Source: Candidatus Phyllobacterium onerii (GTDB lineage Bacteria; Pseudomonadota; Alphaproteobacteria; Rhizobiales; Rhizobiaceae). Taken from it: a stretch of 64,000 nt of DNA. The first letter of the stretch is position 1, and each line of letters begins with the position of its first letter. Position numbers and translations under genes: made by a program. This document shows, piece after piece, positions 18,235 through 27,421 of the stretch. Location of the stretch: positions 1,054,001-1,118,000 of the forward strand of contig NZ_JAQMHX010000001.1 in assembly GCF_028331445.1 (NCBI RefSeq), in the 5' to 3' direction. The notes beneath the pieces were generated by a model. The model saw only the letters and a program-made list of their open reading frames with translations, was not told the origin of the DNA and did not search any database.

Positions 18235-18560
18235 TACAGATTTGAGCTTTCCTGCCCTTGTCAGATTGCAAAAGCACTAATTTAGCTTCGGAACAGGCCT
18301 GTGAAATGAACAGGCTTCGACACAACGTCAAGGTCTGTACATCAAAAATCGTGAATTACAACCTGCGGTTGCTCGCATAACTTATGCAATTAATGGTATT
18401 TTCCTTATGAGTTCAAGCCTATGGTGAATTCCTGTGCGAGTCATATACGGTTTCGTATATAGAGTATAAAAAACAGCAGCTTATATAGGCATAAATTAAG
18501 ATTTCTGAGTCAAAGTATAGCGCATATTTTCGATATAAATTTATATTTAAGGATCAAATT
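18235..18560 (+). promoter_or_regulatory. AT-rich control region with an 18-nt dyad upstream of a small orphan gene
   Basis: About 325 nt between divergent topA and the small gene at 18561. It is much richer in A and T than its surroundings. At 18443-18460 the arms ATATACG and CGTATAT flank GTTT. A smaller dyad CAACC-TGC-GGTTG lies at 18359-18371. The first looks like a repressor operator, and the AT-richness with many TA steps also suits MucR/Ros-type silencers of rhizobia. Neither protein is shown to bind here. Confidence 0.5.
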
Positions 18561-18761
18561 ATGAGCGAAAGTCGAATTGATCAAATTGAAAACGCCAGAT
18601 TTATTCAGCAAATGCTCGGTGAGTTACGAGCAATGGCCAAAACGAACCGGCTGGAGATGTTGGCGTATCTTATAGAAATTGCATATATCGAAAGCAGTGA
18701 CCAGTTGCAGAAGGAACTGGGGACAGCTTCACGCGTAAACAAGCGAAACATGTCCGCCTGA
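18561..18761 (+). CDS. Small helical protein of unknown function
   Basis: A 66-residue protein starting MSESRIDQIENARFIQQML, with a ribosome site AAGGA 7 nt before the ATG. It is hydrophilic and probably all helical, and I recall similar short proteins in other Rhizobiales. It has no motif, membrane segment or cysteine pattern. Its 3' end overlaps the 3' end of dprA by 33 nt on the opposite strand, so the two transcripts are antisense there. The long AT-rich leader suggests tight regulation, perhaps by a xenogeneic silencer. Confidence 0.7.
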   Translation: MSESRIDQIENARFIQQMLGELRAMAKTNRLEMLAYLIEIAYIESSDQLQKELGTASRVNKRNMSA

Positions 18762-19862
18762 GTGACGCTGCAAACGTCCAGCTAGATCGAGTTCGAGCAG
18801 AATCAGCATTACCACCGACGGGTGTAGTTCGCTCGTACGGATCAGGTCGTCGATATCGACTGGAACGGGGCCGAGGAGATTGACGAACCGGTCCCGATCG
18901 GTTTCGTCGGGTGGATTGATTGGCGGGAAATCCATATCTGGTGCAAGAAACGCTGGATCGTCGAAAACAGGCCGTTCGACCAGTGGCGTTAATGCAGTTA
19001 TTATGTCTTCGGTACTGGTTGTCACGATGGCTCCGTTTTTCAGCAACCCGTTGGTGCCCTTGGCCCTCGGGTCGAGAGGAGAGCCAGGGACCGCGAAAAC
19101 AAGCCTGCCAAGTTCTCCCGCCAGCCGGGCACTGATCAGTGAGCCGGAGCGTTCGGCGGCTTCAACCACAACCAGGCCAAGCGACAGGGCGGCGATAATA
19201 CGGTTGCGCCTAGGAAAATCCCGGGCACGGGGATCCCAACCGAATGGCATTTCACTGATCGCGGCCCCATTGCGCGCGCTTATTGCCTTATAGAGATTGA
19301 GGTTTTCCGGAGGATAGGGGACGTCCAGCCCGCCTGCCATGACGGCCACGGTTCCGTAGTCCAGGCTGGCCTCATGGGCTGCCGTATCTATTCCACGTGC
19401 AAGACCGGAGATAATCGCGTAACCGGCCTCACCCAGCTCCCGTGCGATCATCCGCGCAAACTTGATCCCCACCAACGATGCGTTGCGTGCGCCGACGATG
19501 GCAACGGGCGGTAGCCTGAAGACCTCGGGATTCCCTTTGATCGCGACCAATGGCGGGGGATTGTCGCATTGGCGAAGATAGCGGGGATAGTCGGGCTCAC
19601 CTATGCCGACGAAAACAGCACCCATTTTTGCCGCCGCCTGCATTTCGCGCTCAGCATCCTGCAAACTGGCAATTCGAATTGGCCGGCCGCCGCCGCCGCG
19701 CCTGACGAGTTCGGGCAGCATTTCCAATGCATCGCTCGCAGAACCGCAATGAACGATCAGATCGCGGAAGGTCGCGGGACCGACATTTTCGCTGCGGATC
19801 AACCGAAGCCAGCTCAAGCGCTGGCTGTCAGAAAGGCGTATGCCCTTCTTTTCTTCATTCAT
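18729..19862 (-). CDS. dprA: DNA-processing protein DprA
   Basis: Loads RecA on incoming single-stranded DNA in natural transformation, and is also kept in many bacteria not known to be competent. The 377 residues have an N-terminal SAM-like segment ([19 protein letters not shown]), a Rossmann core ([43 protein letters not shown]) and a C-terminal winged helix (about 310-375). Its first codons overlap the plsY stop by 4 nt, giving plsY-dprA coupling. The 3' end runs 33 nt into the opposing small gene. Confidence 0.94.
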   Translation of the reverse strand: MNEEKKGIRLSDSQRLSWLRLIRSENVGPATFRDLIVHCGSASDALEMLPELVRRGGGGRPIRIASLQDAEREMQAAAKMGAVFVGIGEPDYPRYLRQCDNPPPLVAIKGNPEVFRLPPVAIVGARNASLVGIKFARMIARELGEAGYAIISGLARGIDTAAHEASLDYGTVAVMAGGLDVPYPPENLNLYKAISARNGAAISEMPFGWDPRARDFPRRNRIIAALSLGLVVVEAAERSGSLISARLAGELGRLVFAVPGSPLDPRAKGTNGLLKNGAIVTTSTEDIITALTPLVERPVFDDPAFLAPDMDFPPINPPDETDRDRFVNLLGPVPVDIDDLIRTSELHPSVVMLILLELDLAGRLQRHSGGHVSLVYA

Positions 19863-20473
19863 CCTTTGGCGCCGATCTTGCCTTCGGTGCCTGAGACAAG
19901 ACGCTGGATATTGGCTCTATGCTTGATGAAGACGATGATCGTCAGGACGAAGAAAAGCGCTGCGATCTGGTGCACCCCTATTATGTAGAGTGCAATCGGA
20001 ACGATGATGGCCGCGAAAAGGGCGGCGAGAGAAGAATAGCGAGAAGTGTAGGCTATGATCAGCCAGACGGCGGCGAAGATCAGCGCACCCTGCCAGAACA
20101 GCCCGAGCAGAACGCCAAGATAGGTGGCAACACCTTTGCCGCCCTTGAATTTCAACCAGACCGGAAAGATATGGCCGAGGAAGGCACCGAAGCCAGCAAT
20201 GATTGCGGCTTCAGGGCTGGCGATGCCGGCAATCAACACCGCCACGGTGCCCTTCAACATATCAAGGACCAAGGTTGCAGCGGCGAGTTTCTTGTTGCCG
20301 GTGCGCAGGACATTGGTCGCACCGATATTGCCGGAACCGATGCTGCGCACGTCGCCAAGGCCAGCCATGCGGGTCAGGATCAGACCAAAAGGAATGGATC
20401 CGAGCAGATAGCTGAAGACGAGCGCAAAGAAGAGAAGCGGAAATCCTGCCTGCCCAGTGAAGAAATCCGACAT
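19859..20473 (-). CDS. plsY: Acyl-phosphate:glycerol-3-phosphate acyltransferase PlsY
   Basis: First acyltransferase step of membrane phospholipid synthesis, using acyl-phosphate. The 204-residue protein has about five membrane segments. The motifs are [35 protein letters not shown] and [11 protein letters not shown], all typical of PlsY active-site loops. I chose the ATG at 20473 ([10 protein letters not shown]) over an open extension to 20614, because family homology begins there and the extension reads into the pyrC-like gene. The stop overlaps dprA by 4 nt. Confidence 0.93.
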   Translation of the reverse strand: MSDFFTGQAGFPLLFFALVFSYLLGSIPFGLILTRMAGLGDVRSIGSGNIGATNVLRTGNKKLAAATLVLDMLKGTVAVLIAGIASPEAAIIAGFGAFLGHIFPVWLKFKGGKGVATYLGVLLGLFWQGALIFAAVWLIIAYTSRYSSLAALFAAIIVPIALYIIGVHQIAALFFVLTIIVFIKHRANIQRLVSGTEGKIGAKG

Positions 20474-20493
20474 GCATATCCCCTTAGGTGAAA

Positions 20494-21780
20494 TTAGATC
20501 GTGAAGACTGACTTTCCTGCAACAAATGTCTGTACGACGCGGCCCTGAAAACGTGCGCCCTCGAAACAAGAGTTCTTGGAACGCGACCGTAAGTCTTCTT
20601 CCTTCACTACCCACGGTTCGTCAAGATCGACTATGGTCATATCCGCCTTCGAACCCGCACGCAGCGAACCCGCATCGAGGCCAAAAATCCTGGCGGGGAC
20701 ACTGGACATCGCTTCGACGATGCGCAGAAGCGGAACGTCGCCATTGTGGTACAATCTCAGTGCTGCGCCAAGCAGCGTTTCAAGGCCGATCGCGCCAGCT
20801 GCCGCATCGGCAAATGGCAGTCGCTTGGTATCGACATCCTGAGGATCATGCGCAGATACGATGATATCGATCGTGCCGTCGCGCAGGGCTTCGACCATGG
20901 CGAGGCGGTCTTCCTCCAGGCGCAACGGCGGCTGCAAGCGGAAGAACGTGCGGAATTCACCGATATCGTTTTCGTTCAGGGAGAGATGATTGATCGATAC
21001 GGCCGAGGTTACGTTCAGGCCATTCTGCTTGGCGCGGGAAATCACCTCTGCCGACATGGCAGTCGAAATCTGCGCGGCGTGGTAGGCGCCCTGTGTCAGC
21101 GCGGCCAGACGCATGTCACGCTCGAGCGGGATCACTTCGGCCTCGCGCGGCGTGCCGGAAAGCCCCAGCCAGCTCGCATATAGTCCTTCGTTCATGACGC
21201 CGTTGCTACCGAGGTGCGGGTCCTGTGCTTCGTGCGCGAGGACCACACCGAAATCACGGGCATAGGTGAGCGCGCGGCGCATCAGCTGCGTATTGGCGAT
21301 TGAATTGCGGCCTTCCGTGATAGCAACTGCACCAGCCTCACGAAGCAGGCCGATCTCGGTCATTTCCTCGCCGTGCAGGCCTTTGGTGACCGCCGCCGCC
21401 GGATAAACATTGACCACCGCCGTATCGCGGGCCGTTCGCTTGATGAATTCCACCAGCGCGACATTATCGATGACCGGATCGGTGTCCGGCATCATGATAA
21501 CTGACGTGACACCGCCCGCTGCTGCGGCATGGCTGGCAGACGCGATGGTTTCGCGATGTTCCGCGCCTGGTTCACCAATGAAGACGCGCGCATCGACCAG
21601 ACCTGGAAGCACCGCCTTGCCCTTGCAGTCAATGATGGCGGCACCTTCCGGGGTGCCCTGATTGCGGGCATTGGCACCGCTGGCGACGATCCTGTCATTC
21701 TCGATGATGATCGTGCCGGTTTCGTCGAGCCCGCGCGAGGGATCGACGATGCGGGCATTTTGCAGAACGGTGGCGCTCAT
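20494..21780 (-). CDS. Dihydroorotase-like protein without metal ligands (PyrX/PyrC' type)
   Basis: A 428-residue amidohydrolase-fold protein of the type I dihydroorotase family. The usual metal motif DxHxHLREPG reads [10 protein letters not shown] here, so both histidines are missing. The later DHAPH motif reads AHDPQ, and the HxxH stretch reads YHAAQIST. It should therefore be inactive. In several bacteria such proteins are needed to assemble aspartate transcarbamoylase with PyrB. The 4-nt overlap with pyrB supports a structural partner role. A true dihydroorotase must lie elsewhere in the genome. It is often annotated simply as pyrC. Confidence 0.88.
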   Translation of the reverse strand: MSATVLQNARIVDPSRGLDETGTIIIENDRIVASGANARNQGTPEGAAIIDCKGKAVLPGLVDARVFIGEPGAEHRETIASASHAAAAGGVTSVIMMPDTDPVIDNVALVEFIKRTARDTAVVNVYPAAAVTKGLHGEEMTEIGLLREAGAVAITEGRNSIANTQLMRRALTYARDFGVVLAHEAQDPHLGSNGVMNEGLYASWLGLSGTPREAEVIPLERDMRLAALTQGAYHAAQISTAMSAEVISRAKQNGLNVTSAVSINHLSLNENDIGEFRTFFRLQPPLRLEEDRLAMVEALRDGTIDIIVSAHDPQDVDTKRLPFADAAAGAIGLETLLGAALRLYHNGDVPLLRIVEAMSSVPARIFGLDAGSLRAGSKADMTIVDLDEPWVVKEEDLRSRSKNSCFEGARFQGRVVQTFVAGKSVFTI

Positions 21781-22742
21781 CCGGCCACTCCTTCGGCATT
21801 TCGGCGCGGATCGAGCAGCGCTTCCATCACCGCCATGCGCACGGCAACACCCATCTCGACCTGTTCCTGAATGACGCTCTGCGAGCCATCGGCTACATCC
21901 GACGCGATTTCAACGCCGCGGTTCATCGGACCGGGGTGCATGACCAGCGCATCGGGCTTGGCGTATTTGAGTTTTTCGCGGTCCAGGCCGTGGTAGCGGA
22001 AATATTCGCGCACCGATGGTACGAATGAGCCTGTCATGCGCTCGCGCTGCAGCCGCAGCATCATCACCACGTCGGCGTCTTTCAGGCCTTCTTCCATGGT
22101 GTGGAAGACTTCCGCACCCATATGCGCAATGCCCGCGGGAAGGAGGGTCGAGGGAGCGACAACGCGAACGCGTGCGCCTAAGGCATTGAGAAGGATCATG
22201 TTCGACCGCGCCACGCGAGAGTGCAAAACGTCGCCGCAGATGGCAACGGTCAGCCGGGCGATCTTGCCCTTGGCGCGGCGGATCGTCAGCGCATCGAGCA
22301 GCGCCTGCGTTGGATGTTCATGTGCGCCGTCGCCAGCATTGACCACCGAACAGCCGACCTTTTGTGCGAGAAGCGCCGCGGCTCCGGCCGAGCCATGGCG
22401 GATAATCAGGATATCGGGCCGCATGGCATTGAGCGTCATCGCCGTGTCGATCAGCGTTTCACCCTTCTTGACCGAGGAATTTCCGACCGCCATGTTCATG
22501 ACGTCGGCGCCCAGCCTCTTTCCGGCGAGTTCGAAGGATGATTGGGTGCGGGTCGACGCCTCGAAGAACAAATTGATCTGAGTGCGGCCGCGCAAGGTCG
22601 CCTTTTTCTTCTCGGACTGCCGTGAAACCGCGATCTCGCTTTCGGCGATATCGAGCAGCTGGATAATGTCTTGAGGCGAAAGGCCCTTGATGCCAAGCAA
22701 GTGGCGATGGGGAAACAGGAGAGGGGGCTCTTTTGATGTCAT
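21777..22742 (-). CDS. pyrB: Aspartate carbamoyltransferase catalytic subunit
   Basis: Second step of pyrimidine synthesis (carbamoyl phosphate plus aspartate). The 321 residues carry the carbamoyl-phosphate motif [13 protein letters not shown], then [23 protein letters not shown] and [13 protein letters not shown]. The start [12 protein letters not shown] at 22742 is chosen because the family sequence begins there. The frame stays open to 22820 only by reading through a repeat element that ends 2 nt upstream. Expression must use a promoter inside or beyond that element. The stop overlaps the PyrX-type gene by 4 nt. Confidence 0.95.
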   Translation of the reverse strand: MTSKEPPLLFPHRHLLGIKGLSPQDIIQLLDIAESEIAVSRQSEKKKATLRGRTQINLFFEASTRTQSSFELAGKRLGADVMNMAVGNSSVKKGETLIDTAMTLNAMRPDILIIRHGSAGAAALLAQKVGCSVVNAGDGAHEHPTQALLDALTIRRAKGKIARLTVAICGDVLHSRVARSNMILLNALGARVRVVAPSTLLPAGIAHMGAEVFHTMEEGLKDADVVMMLRLQRERMTGSFVPSVREYFRYHGLDREKLKYAKPDALVMHPGPMNRGVEIASDVADGSQSVIQEQVEMGVAVRMAVMEALLDPRRNAEGVAG

Positions 22743-22744
22743 AT

Positions 22745-23011
22745 AGGGGCGGGACCTATTAATCTGGTCGAAATGGTAGGAGGCCATTTGTTCGGATACG
22801 AGGAGCAAAGACGATGGCAATGTTCATCCATTGTCGAGCCTTTGCGACGAAGTTGGCGGGCAAATGGACCCTATCCTCCGGACGCCGAAGCGGCTGCAAG
22901 CTGCAGTGTCGAGCCGCTCGGCCGGGGGGAAGACCCCGCCCTTCGCGTCTCTCCTCGCATCTTCTTGCCGTTTCAGGCGCCATTTCGATCATATTAATGG
23001 GTCCCGACCCT
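22745..23011. repeat. Inverted-repeat intergenic element A1 with a nested insertion
   Basis: A 267-nt element with 32-nt terminal inverted repeats (22745-22776 and 22980-23011, 28 of 32 positions matching). The shared core is ATTAAT and TCGAAATGG. A second copy lies at 35664-35865. The two agree along the left arm (CGGATAC, GGAGCAAAG, TTTGCGACGA) and the right arm (CATCTTCTTGCCGTTTCAGG). A1 has about 70 extra GC-rich bases in the middle (about 22879-22950). No transposase is encoded, so it is MITE-like. It resembles the palindromic elements described in Brucella and Rhizobium, but I cannot assign it. The stretch 23012-23251 beyond it shows no gene. Confidence 0.8.
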
Positions 23012-23251
23012 TAGTCCCCCCTATAGGCTCGATGCCCTGTTGTCGCAAGCGGTCTGGGCGCTAACATGCTTCGTTCCCCAATAATTTGATCGGAAAAGCT
23101 GAAAGTGCGAAAAGGTTATGGCGATGAATATCGACTAAAGGCCGAGAGTCCATATATTGAGTGAGTTAACCGCTTGTCAGAGTCTTCATCCCATAAAGAG
23201 TTCGACGCGCAAGCAATCGCGTAGGCAGCAGCTTTGCGCGACCATTGAAAA

Positions 23252-24901
23252 TTGAATCAGGACAGTTTCTTGAAAACCCACGACGTTCTCAACCAGACGC
23301 CACCGATGACCGGCCTCAACGCCTATCTTGGCGATCCACTGATGATGCAGATCACCAAGCGATTGCCGCAATCCGTGCGCACGGAGCTGGAACAGAACGG
23401 CAAATTCGTACTCTCCGGCGACGCACAAGATCTGGCGAGGCTTGCCAATATCGAGGTGCCGAAGCTCAGGACGCATGACCGTCAGGGGCATCGAATCGAC
23501 GTTGTCGACTATCATCCGGCGTATCATGCGTTGATGCGTCGGTCTGTGGCGCAAGGCCTGCACTCGTCCATATGGGAAGACGGCAAGCCGGAAGCCGGAT
23601 CGCGGCATCAGTCGCGGGCAGCGCGTTTTTACCTGACATCCCAGCTGGAATGCGGGCATCTGTGCCCCCTGACCATGACGAGTGCCTCTCTGGCGGCATT
23701 GATGGCTGCGCCTAATCTCTATCGCGAATGGTCGCCGCTGATCCTGCCGCGCAAATATGATTCCAGCAATAAATCGCCGGCGAAGAAGACCGGGCTGACG
23801 CTTGGCATGGGGATGACCGAGAAGCAGGGCGGCACGGACGTCCACATCAACACGACAAAGGCGGAACCGGCCGGAAGCGGGTTTTATCGCATCACCGGGC
23901 ACAAATGGTTCATGTCAGCGCCGATGTCGGATGCATTCCTGGTACTGGCGCAGGCGCGTGAGGGGCTATCCTGCTTTCTCGTGCCGCGTATTCTCCCTGA
24001 CGGCTCTTCGAACGGCTTTCGTTTTCAACGTTTGAAGGACAAACTGGGCAATCGCTCCAATGCCTCCTCGGAAATCGAGTTCGACAATGCGCTCGGCCAG
24101 ATGGTCGGAAACCCCGGCGACGGCGTCAAGACGATCATCGACATGGTGACGCTGACCCGCCTCGACTGCGCGATTGCTTCGGCCGGGCTGATGCGTGCGG
24201 GCTTGGCGGAGGCAGTACACCATGCCCGGCATCGCATCGTCTTCGAAGGGCCGCTGATCGACAAGCCGCTGATGCTGCGGGTTCTGGCGGACATGGCGCT
24301 GGACGTAGCTGGCGCGACTGCGCTGTCGCTCCGTCTGGCGCGGGCGTTCGACAATGCTGCAAAAGACCGCGGCGAGGCGGCATTTGCTCGCGTGATGACG
24401 CCGGTTGTCAAATACTGGGTGGCGAAGATTGCGCCTGCGATGCTCTACGAGGCGATGGAGTGTCTCGGCGGCAATGGCTATATCGAGGAAGGCAATCTGG
24501 CGCGCTATTACCGCGAGGCTCCGGTCAACGCGATCTGGGAAGGATCCGGCAACGTCATGGCACTCGATGTGCTGCGTGTGCTGAAGCGCGGTCCGCAGCT
24601 TTTCGACGAAGTGCTCAACTGGATCGGCGCGCAACTCGGGCGTGGCGGGCAGGGCACCGTTGAAGTCCTGCGCGCTGCGATGCGAGTCGCCGAGAACGAT
24701 GAAGGTGCAGCGCGCATATTGACCGAGCAACTGGCGCTCGCGGCCGCTGGCGCCGAGCTGCGGCATCTGCAGTCCGAAGATATCGCCGACGCTTTCATCG
24801 AAACTCGTCTGGGCGGACAGTGGCGCACGACCTACGGCATGCTCGATGCGCGGCACAACGCCAAGGATATTATCAGCTCGCTTTATCCGGCGGCGGGCTG
24901 A
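23252..24901 (+). CDS. aidB: AidB-type acyl-CoA dehydrogenase
   Basis: An acyl-CoA dehydrogenase family flavoprotein of about 549 residues, larger than ordinary members. The FAD and substrate motif GMGMTEKQGGTDV is the AidB form. RITGHKWFMSAPMSDAFLVLA, RLDCAIASAGLM and CLGGNGYIEEGNLARYYREAPV agree with it. E. coli AidB is induced by alkylation damage and binds DNA. Whether this one acts in alkylation defence or in fatty or amino acid oxidation is open. The start is uncertain: TTG at 23252 is the longest, and TTG at 23270 has AGGACA in front. No LexA box was seen. Confidence 0.88.
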   Translation: MNQDSFLKTHDVLNQTPPMTGLNAYLGDPLMMQITKRLPQSVRTELEQNGKFVLSGDAQDLARLANIEVPKLRTHDRQGHRIDVVDYHPAYHALMRRSVAQGLHSSIWEDGKPEAGSRHQSRAARFYLTSQLECGHLCPLTMTSASLAALMAAPNLYREWSPLILPRKYDSSNKSPAKKTGLTLGMGMTEKQGGTDVHINTTKAEPAGSGFYRITGHKWFMSAPMSDAFLVLAQAREGLSCFLVPRILPDGSSNGFRFQRLKDKLGNRSNASSEIEFDNALGQMVGNPGDGVKTIIDMVTLTRLDCAIASAGLMRAGLAEAVHHARHRIVFEGPLIDKPLMLRVLADMALDVAGATALSLRLARAFDNAAKDRGEAAFARVMTPVVKYWVAKIAPAMLYEAMECLGGNGYIEEGNLARYYREAPVNAIWEGSGNVMALDVLRVLKRGPQLFDEVLNWIGAQLGRGGQGTVEVLRAAMRVAENDEGAARILTEQLALAAAGAELRHLQSEDIADAFIETRLGGQWRTTYGMLDARHNAKDIISSLYPAAG

Positions 24902-24902
24902 A

Positions 24903-25766
24903 TTATGCGGCGTCGATCAACCCCTTGAGTACGGTTTCGAGGGTAACCTTGCCTTTCAGCGAGTTTTGCTCGCCGCCTTCGAAGTCGATCCAGCTCTCGT
25001 TGAAGCCGTCGAGCATTTGAATACGTGGCATAGGGTCCTTCATTCCCTGTGATTTGAACAGACTGGCCCATGTCTCGCGTGGGACAGCTTCGACCCGAAC
25101 CGGCCGGTCGAAGATCTTGGAGAATGTGGCCGCGGCTTCGCCTGGGCTGATACGATGTTCAGCTTCGAGCTCGACGACCCGCCGTCCCTGCCATTCCTGT
25201 TGCAGAAGTTCAGCTGCCACGCGACCGACATCCGCCGTAGCGATCATTGGAAAGGTTTTGTCTACCGGCTGCAGAAATGTTGAAATGACGCCGTTGTCGC
25301 GTGCGGAGGGGATGTCCCACGCGAAGTTTTCCATAAACCATCCCGGACGAAGGAAAGTCACGGGAATTTCCAGTGTACTGAGCTTCTGCTCCATCAGCGT
25401 TCTTTGTGTCAGCAGGTTCGGTTGCGTTGCCTGTGCTCCCACGGTCGAAAGAACGACTACCTTTCCCGGACGGGCTGCCTTGATCGCTGTGTAAACTGCA
25501 TCGATGACAGCACGTGCTTCGGGAAAGCCGGGTGCCGGATCGAATTCCGAAGGCGGCAAGACGAATACGCCGCAAGCGTCCTTGAAGGCAGTGGTGAGGG
25601 CGGACGGATCTCCCATTTCCGCGACGGCAACTTCGCAGCCCTTCTGTGCCCACGACCGACCTTTCTCAGAATTCCGCACAACGGCCCGGACCAATCGGCC
25701 TGCGTCCAAGAGTGTCTGTGCCAGCACTCCGCCGACCTGGCCGGTTATTCCTGTAATGGCGTACAT
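24903..25766 (-). CDS. NmrA-like NAD(P)-binding family protein
   Basis: An atypical short-chain reductase of 287 residues with an N-terminal Rossmann motif (ITGITGQVGGVLAQTLL, fitting GxxGxxG). VVRNSEKG follows the second strand. YxxxK catalysis is not evident, as in NmrA/QOR2-like redox sensors or quinone reductases. The start MYAITGITG at 25766 has a strong AGGAGAT site, so an upstream in-frame ATG (25802) is rejected. Its stop is 1 nt from the aidB stop (convergent). It is divergent from the LysR gene, which probably controls it. Confidence 0.82.
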   Translation of the reverse strand: MYAITGITGQVGGVLAQTLLDAGRLVRAVVRNSEKGRSWAQKGCEVAVAEMGDPSALTTAFKDACGVFVLPPSEFDPAPGFPEARAVIDAVYTAIKAARPGKVVVLSTVGAQATQPNLLTQRTLMEQKLSTLEIPVTFLRPGWFMENFAWDIPSARDNGVISTFLQPVDKTFPMIATADVGRVAAELLQQEWQGRRVVELEAEHRISPGEAAATFSKIFDRPVRVEAVPRETWASLFKSQGMKDPMPRIQMLDGFNESWIDFEGGEQNSLKGKVTLETVLKGLIDAA

Positions 25767-25887
25767 CGAGATCTCCTGACATTGCTCAGCTTCCAGATAC
25801 ATCGAGACAAATGTTGCCTCACGAGTATCTGCTGCCAGATTTATAAGCGCTCTATCATTATTGCCGGAAGTGCGATTATGTCATATC

Positions 25888-25910
25888 ATTCATGACGTTG
25901 GATCATGAAT
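25888..25910. promoter_or_regulatory. Candidate LysR operator in the NmrA/LysR divergent promoter
   Basis: Perfect 8-bp arms ATTCATGA (25888-25895) and TCATGAAT (25903-25910) are separated by 7 nt. The dyad lies 17 nt before the LysR-type gene start and contains the T-N11-A pattern of LysR-family sites. Divergent autoregulation is the usual arrangement. Binding is inferred. Confidence 0.55.
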
Positions 25911-25927
25911 AGAGGACAGGCAGTGAG

Positions 25928-26836
25928 ATGGCTTTCGACGGACGCCTGGTTGCCAATGTTGGTGTGTTGGCTGCAATCGTTGAAGCTGGCAGCTTTGCCC
26001 GCGCAGCTGATGCGCTGGGGTTGTCTCCATCGGGCGTGAGCAGAGCCGTTACGCGGCTTGAACGGAGCGTTGGCGTTCGGTTACTCGATCGGACGACGCG
26101 ATCCGTCACGCTGACTGACGAGGGACGGCGGCTCTACAGCGAGATTGGCCCTCTTCTGTCAGGCATCGAGGACGCCTTCACCCATACTGCGGGATCTTCG
26201 GCTGTCGTGCGGGGCCGCCTGCGAGTCAACGTGGATGCGTTCTTTTCAAGGATGATGCTAGCTTCCAATATCGGGCGCTTTCTCGATCGCTATCCGGAAA
26301 TTTCGTTGGAACTGATCACCCGCGAACAGCTAGGTGATCTTGTCGGCGAGGGTTTCGATATAGCGGTGCGCTTTGGCCAGCCGCCTGCATCCTCTCTCAT
26401 CGTCCGCAAGCTGCTGGAAACGCGCACGATCACCGTGGCTTCGCCAGCATATCTGGCAAAATTCGGACGACCGATTCATCCGTTGGAGCTCGCAAGTCAT
26501 GAATGCATCCAAGTCCGCGATTCTCTGACCGGCGAAGCGCTCGGGGATTGGGACTACCGGCGAGCGGGAAAAATTGTGTCTGTCAAAACGGCGGGCCGAT
26601 TGGTGGTCACCGAATTCGGAACAATGTTGGGTGCCTGCCTCGGCGGCGTCGGCATTGCTCGCGTTAAATCGACAGGTGTTGAGGATTTGCTCGACGAGGG
26701 AGTTCTTGTCGAACTCTTTCCTGATTGGCAGGGCGAAACGTTTCCTCTGCACGCTTTATATCCCTCGCGTCATCTGCCGGCGGCGAAGGTTCGCGCATTT
26801 ATCGACTTCGTCGCCGAGACAATCGCAACGAACTAA
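25928..26836 (+). CDS. LysR-family transcriptional regulator
   Basis: A DNA-binding regulator of 302 residues. The N-terminal helix-turn-helix reads FARAADALGLSPSGVSRAVT (about residues 24-43), and the periplasmic-binding-like effector domain starts at about 92. The second half resembles the group that controls neighbouring reductases (VRFGQPPASSLIVRKLLETR). It is divergent from the NmrA-like gene across 161 nt containing a good dyad, so it probably activates that gene and represses itself. The effector is unknown, and an electrophile or quinone would fit the target. Confidence 0.9.
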   Translation: MAFDGRLVANVGVLAAIVEAGSFARAADALGLSPSGVSRAVTRLERSVGVRLLDRTTRSVTLTDEGRRLYSEIGPLLSGIEDAFTHTAGSSAVVRGRLRVNVDAFFSRMMLASNIGRFLDRYPEISLELITREQLGDLVGEGFDIAVRFGQPPASSLIVRKLLETRTITVASPAYLAKFGRPIHPLELASHECIQVRDSLTGEALGDWDYRRAGKIVSVKTAGRLVVTEFGTMLGACLGGVGIARVKSTGVEDLLDEGVLVELFPDWQGETFPLHALYPSRHLPAAKVRAFIDFVAETIATN

Positions 26837-26960
26837 GTGCACGCGCTGCGTGTGCCGCCTTCTATTGTCAAAAAATCTGCTGACTGACCAGAAAAATCGC
26901 ATCGGCGGCGCAGAAGGGGGCTCGCTAATGCCTTCAATTTGAATTAAATTTTTATAAATT

Positions 26961-26977
26961 AACCTTAACAAAAGGTT
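26961..26977. promoter_or_regulatory. Dyad in AT-rich leader of the DUF6105 gene
   Basis: AACCTT and AAGGTT flank AACAA in an AT-rich stretch (26940-27000) about 110 nt before the DUF6105 start. Two TTAACC/TTAACA words overlap it, but they do not have the 7-nt spacing of a CtrA site. It may be an operator or a weak hairpin. Nothing else was seen between 26837 and 27085. Confidence 0.3.
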
Positions 26978-27085
26978 TACGTTGCGGTGTGTTTCTTAAA
27001 CGATATCACTACAACCTGAAAATGCACTGCAAAAACGCAGGGTTAAGACGAAATGATTAGACCAGCCCAATCGAGGAGAAACTGA

Positions 27086-27421
27086 ATGCGCAGCTTCCTG
27101 ATTTTTTGGGCTGGGCCTCTGGGCTTCCTGTGGGGTTGGTATTTTCTCTCGCTCTATGATCTGAGCATGGGCATGTTTTTCTTCAGCCGCGAGATGCACG
27201 ATCAGGTTTTCACAATCTACGGAAATATGCTGGGGATTCCGCCGGAAACGATTCCACCACTGGTTGCACGCGCCTGCATCGTCGATACCGGTCTCGTTCT
27301 CTGTCTGATAGCATTTCGCCGCCGTCGCCAGATCATTGCCTGGGTGCAGGCTTGGCGTGCTGCACGTGCAGCAACCACAGCAAACTATGTCGAGGAATTG
27401 CCATCCACGTCGGCTTCCTGA
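27086..27421 (+). CDS. DUF6105-like membrane protein
   Basis: A 111-residue protein with an N-terminal hydrophobic segment rich in Trp and Phe ([20 protein letters not shown]). A second segment ([14 protein letters not shown]) is followed by a basic stretch (RRRRQIIAW). [15 protein letters not shown] is a conserved string in similar rhizobial proteins that I place in DUF6105, from memory. The function is unknown. AGGAGA lies 7 nt before the start. Its last 37 nt overlap the 3' end of ruvX on the opposite strand. Confidence 0.75.
   Translation: MRSFLIFWAGPLGFLWGWYFLSLYDLSMGMFFFSREMHDQVFTIYGNMLGIPPETIPPLVARACIVDTGLVLCLIAFRRRRQIIAWVQAWRAARAATTANYVEELPSTSAS

Noticed and set aside
22742-22820. 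N-terminal extension of PyrB
   Set aside because: The extra residues are translated repeat-element sequence, and a related frame appears in element A2 with no pyrB attached.
22745-23011. Insertion sequence with transposase
   Set aside because: Terminal inverted repeats are clear, but no transposase gene or clear target duplication is present.
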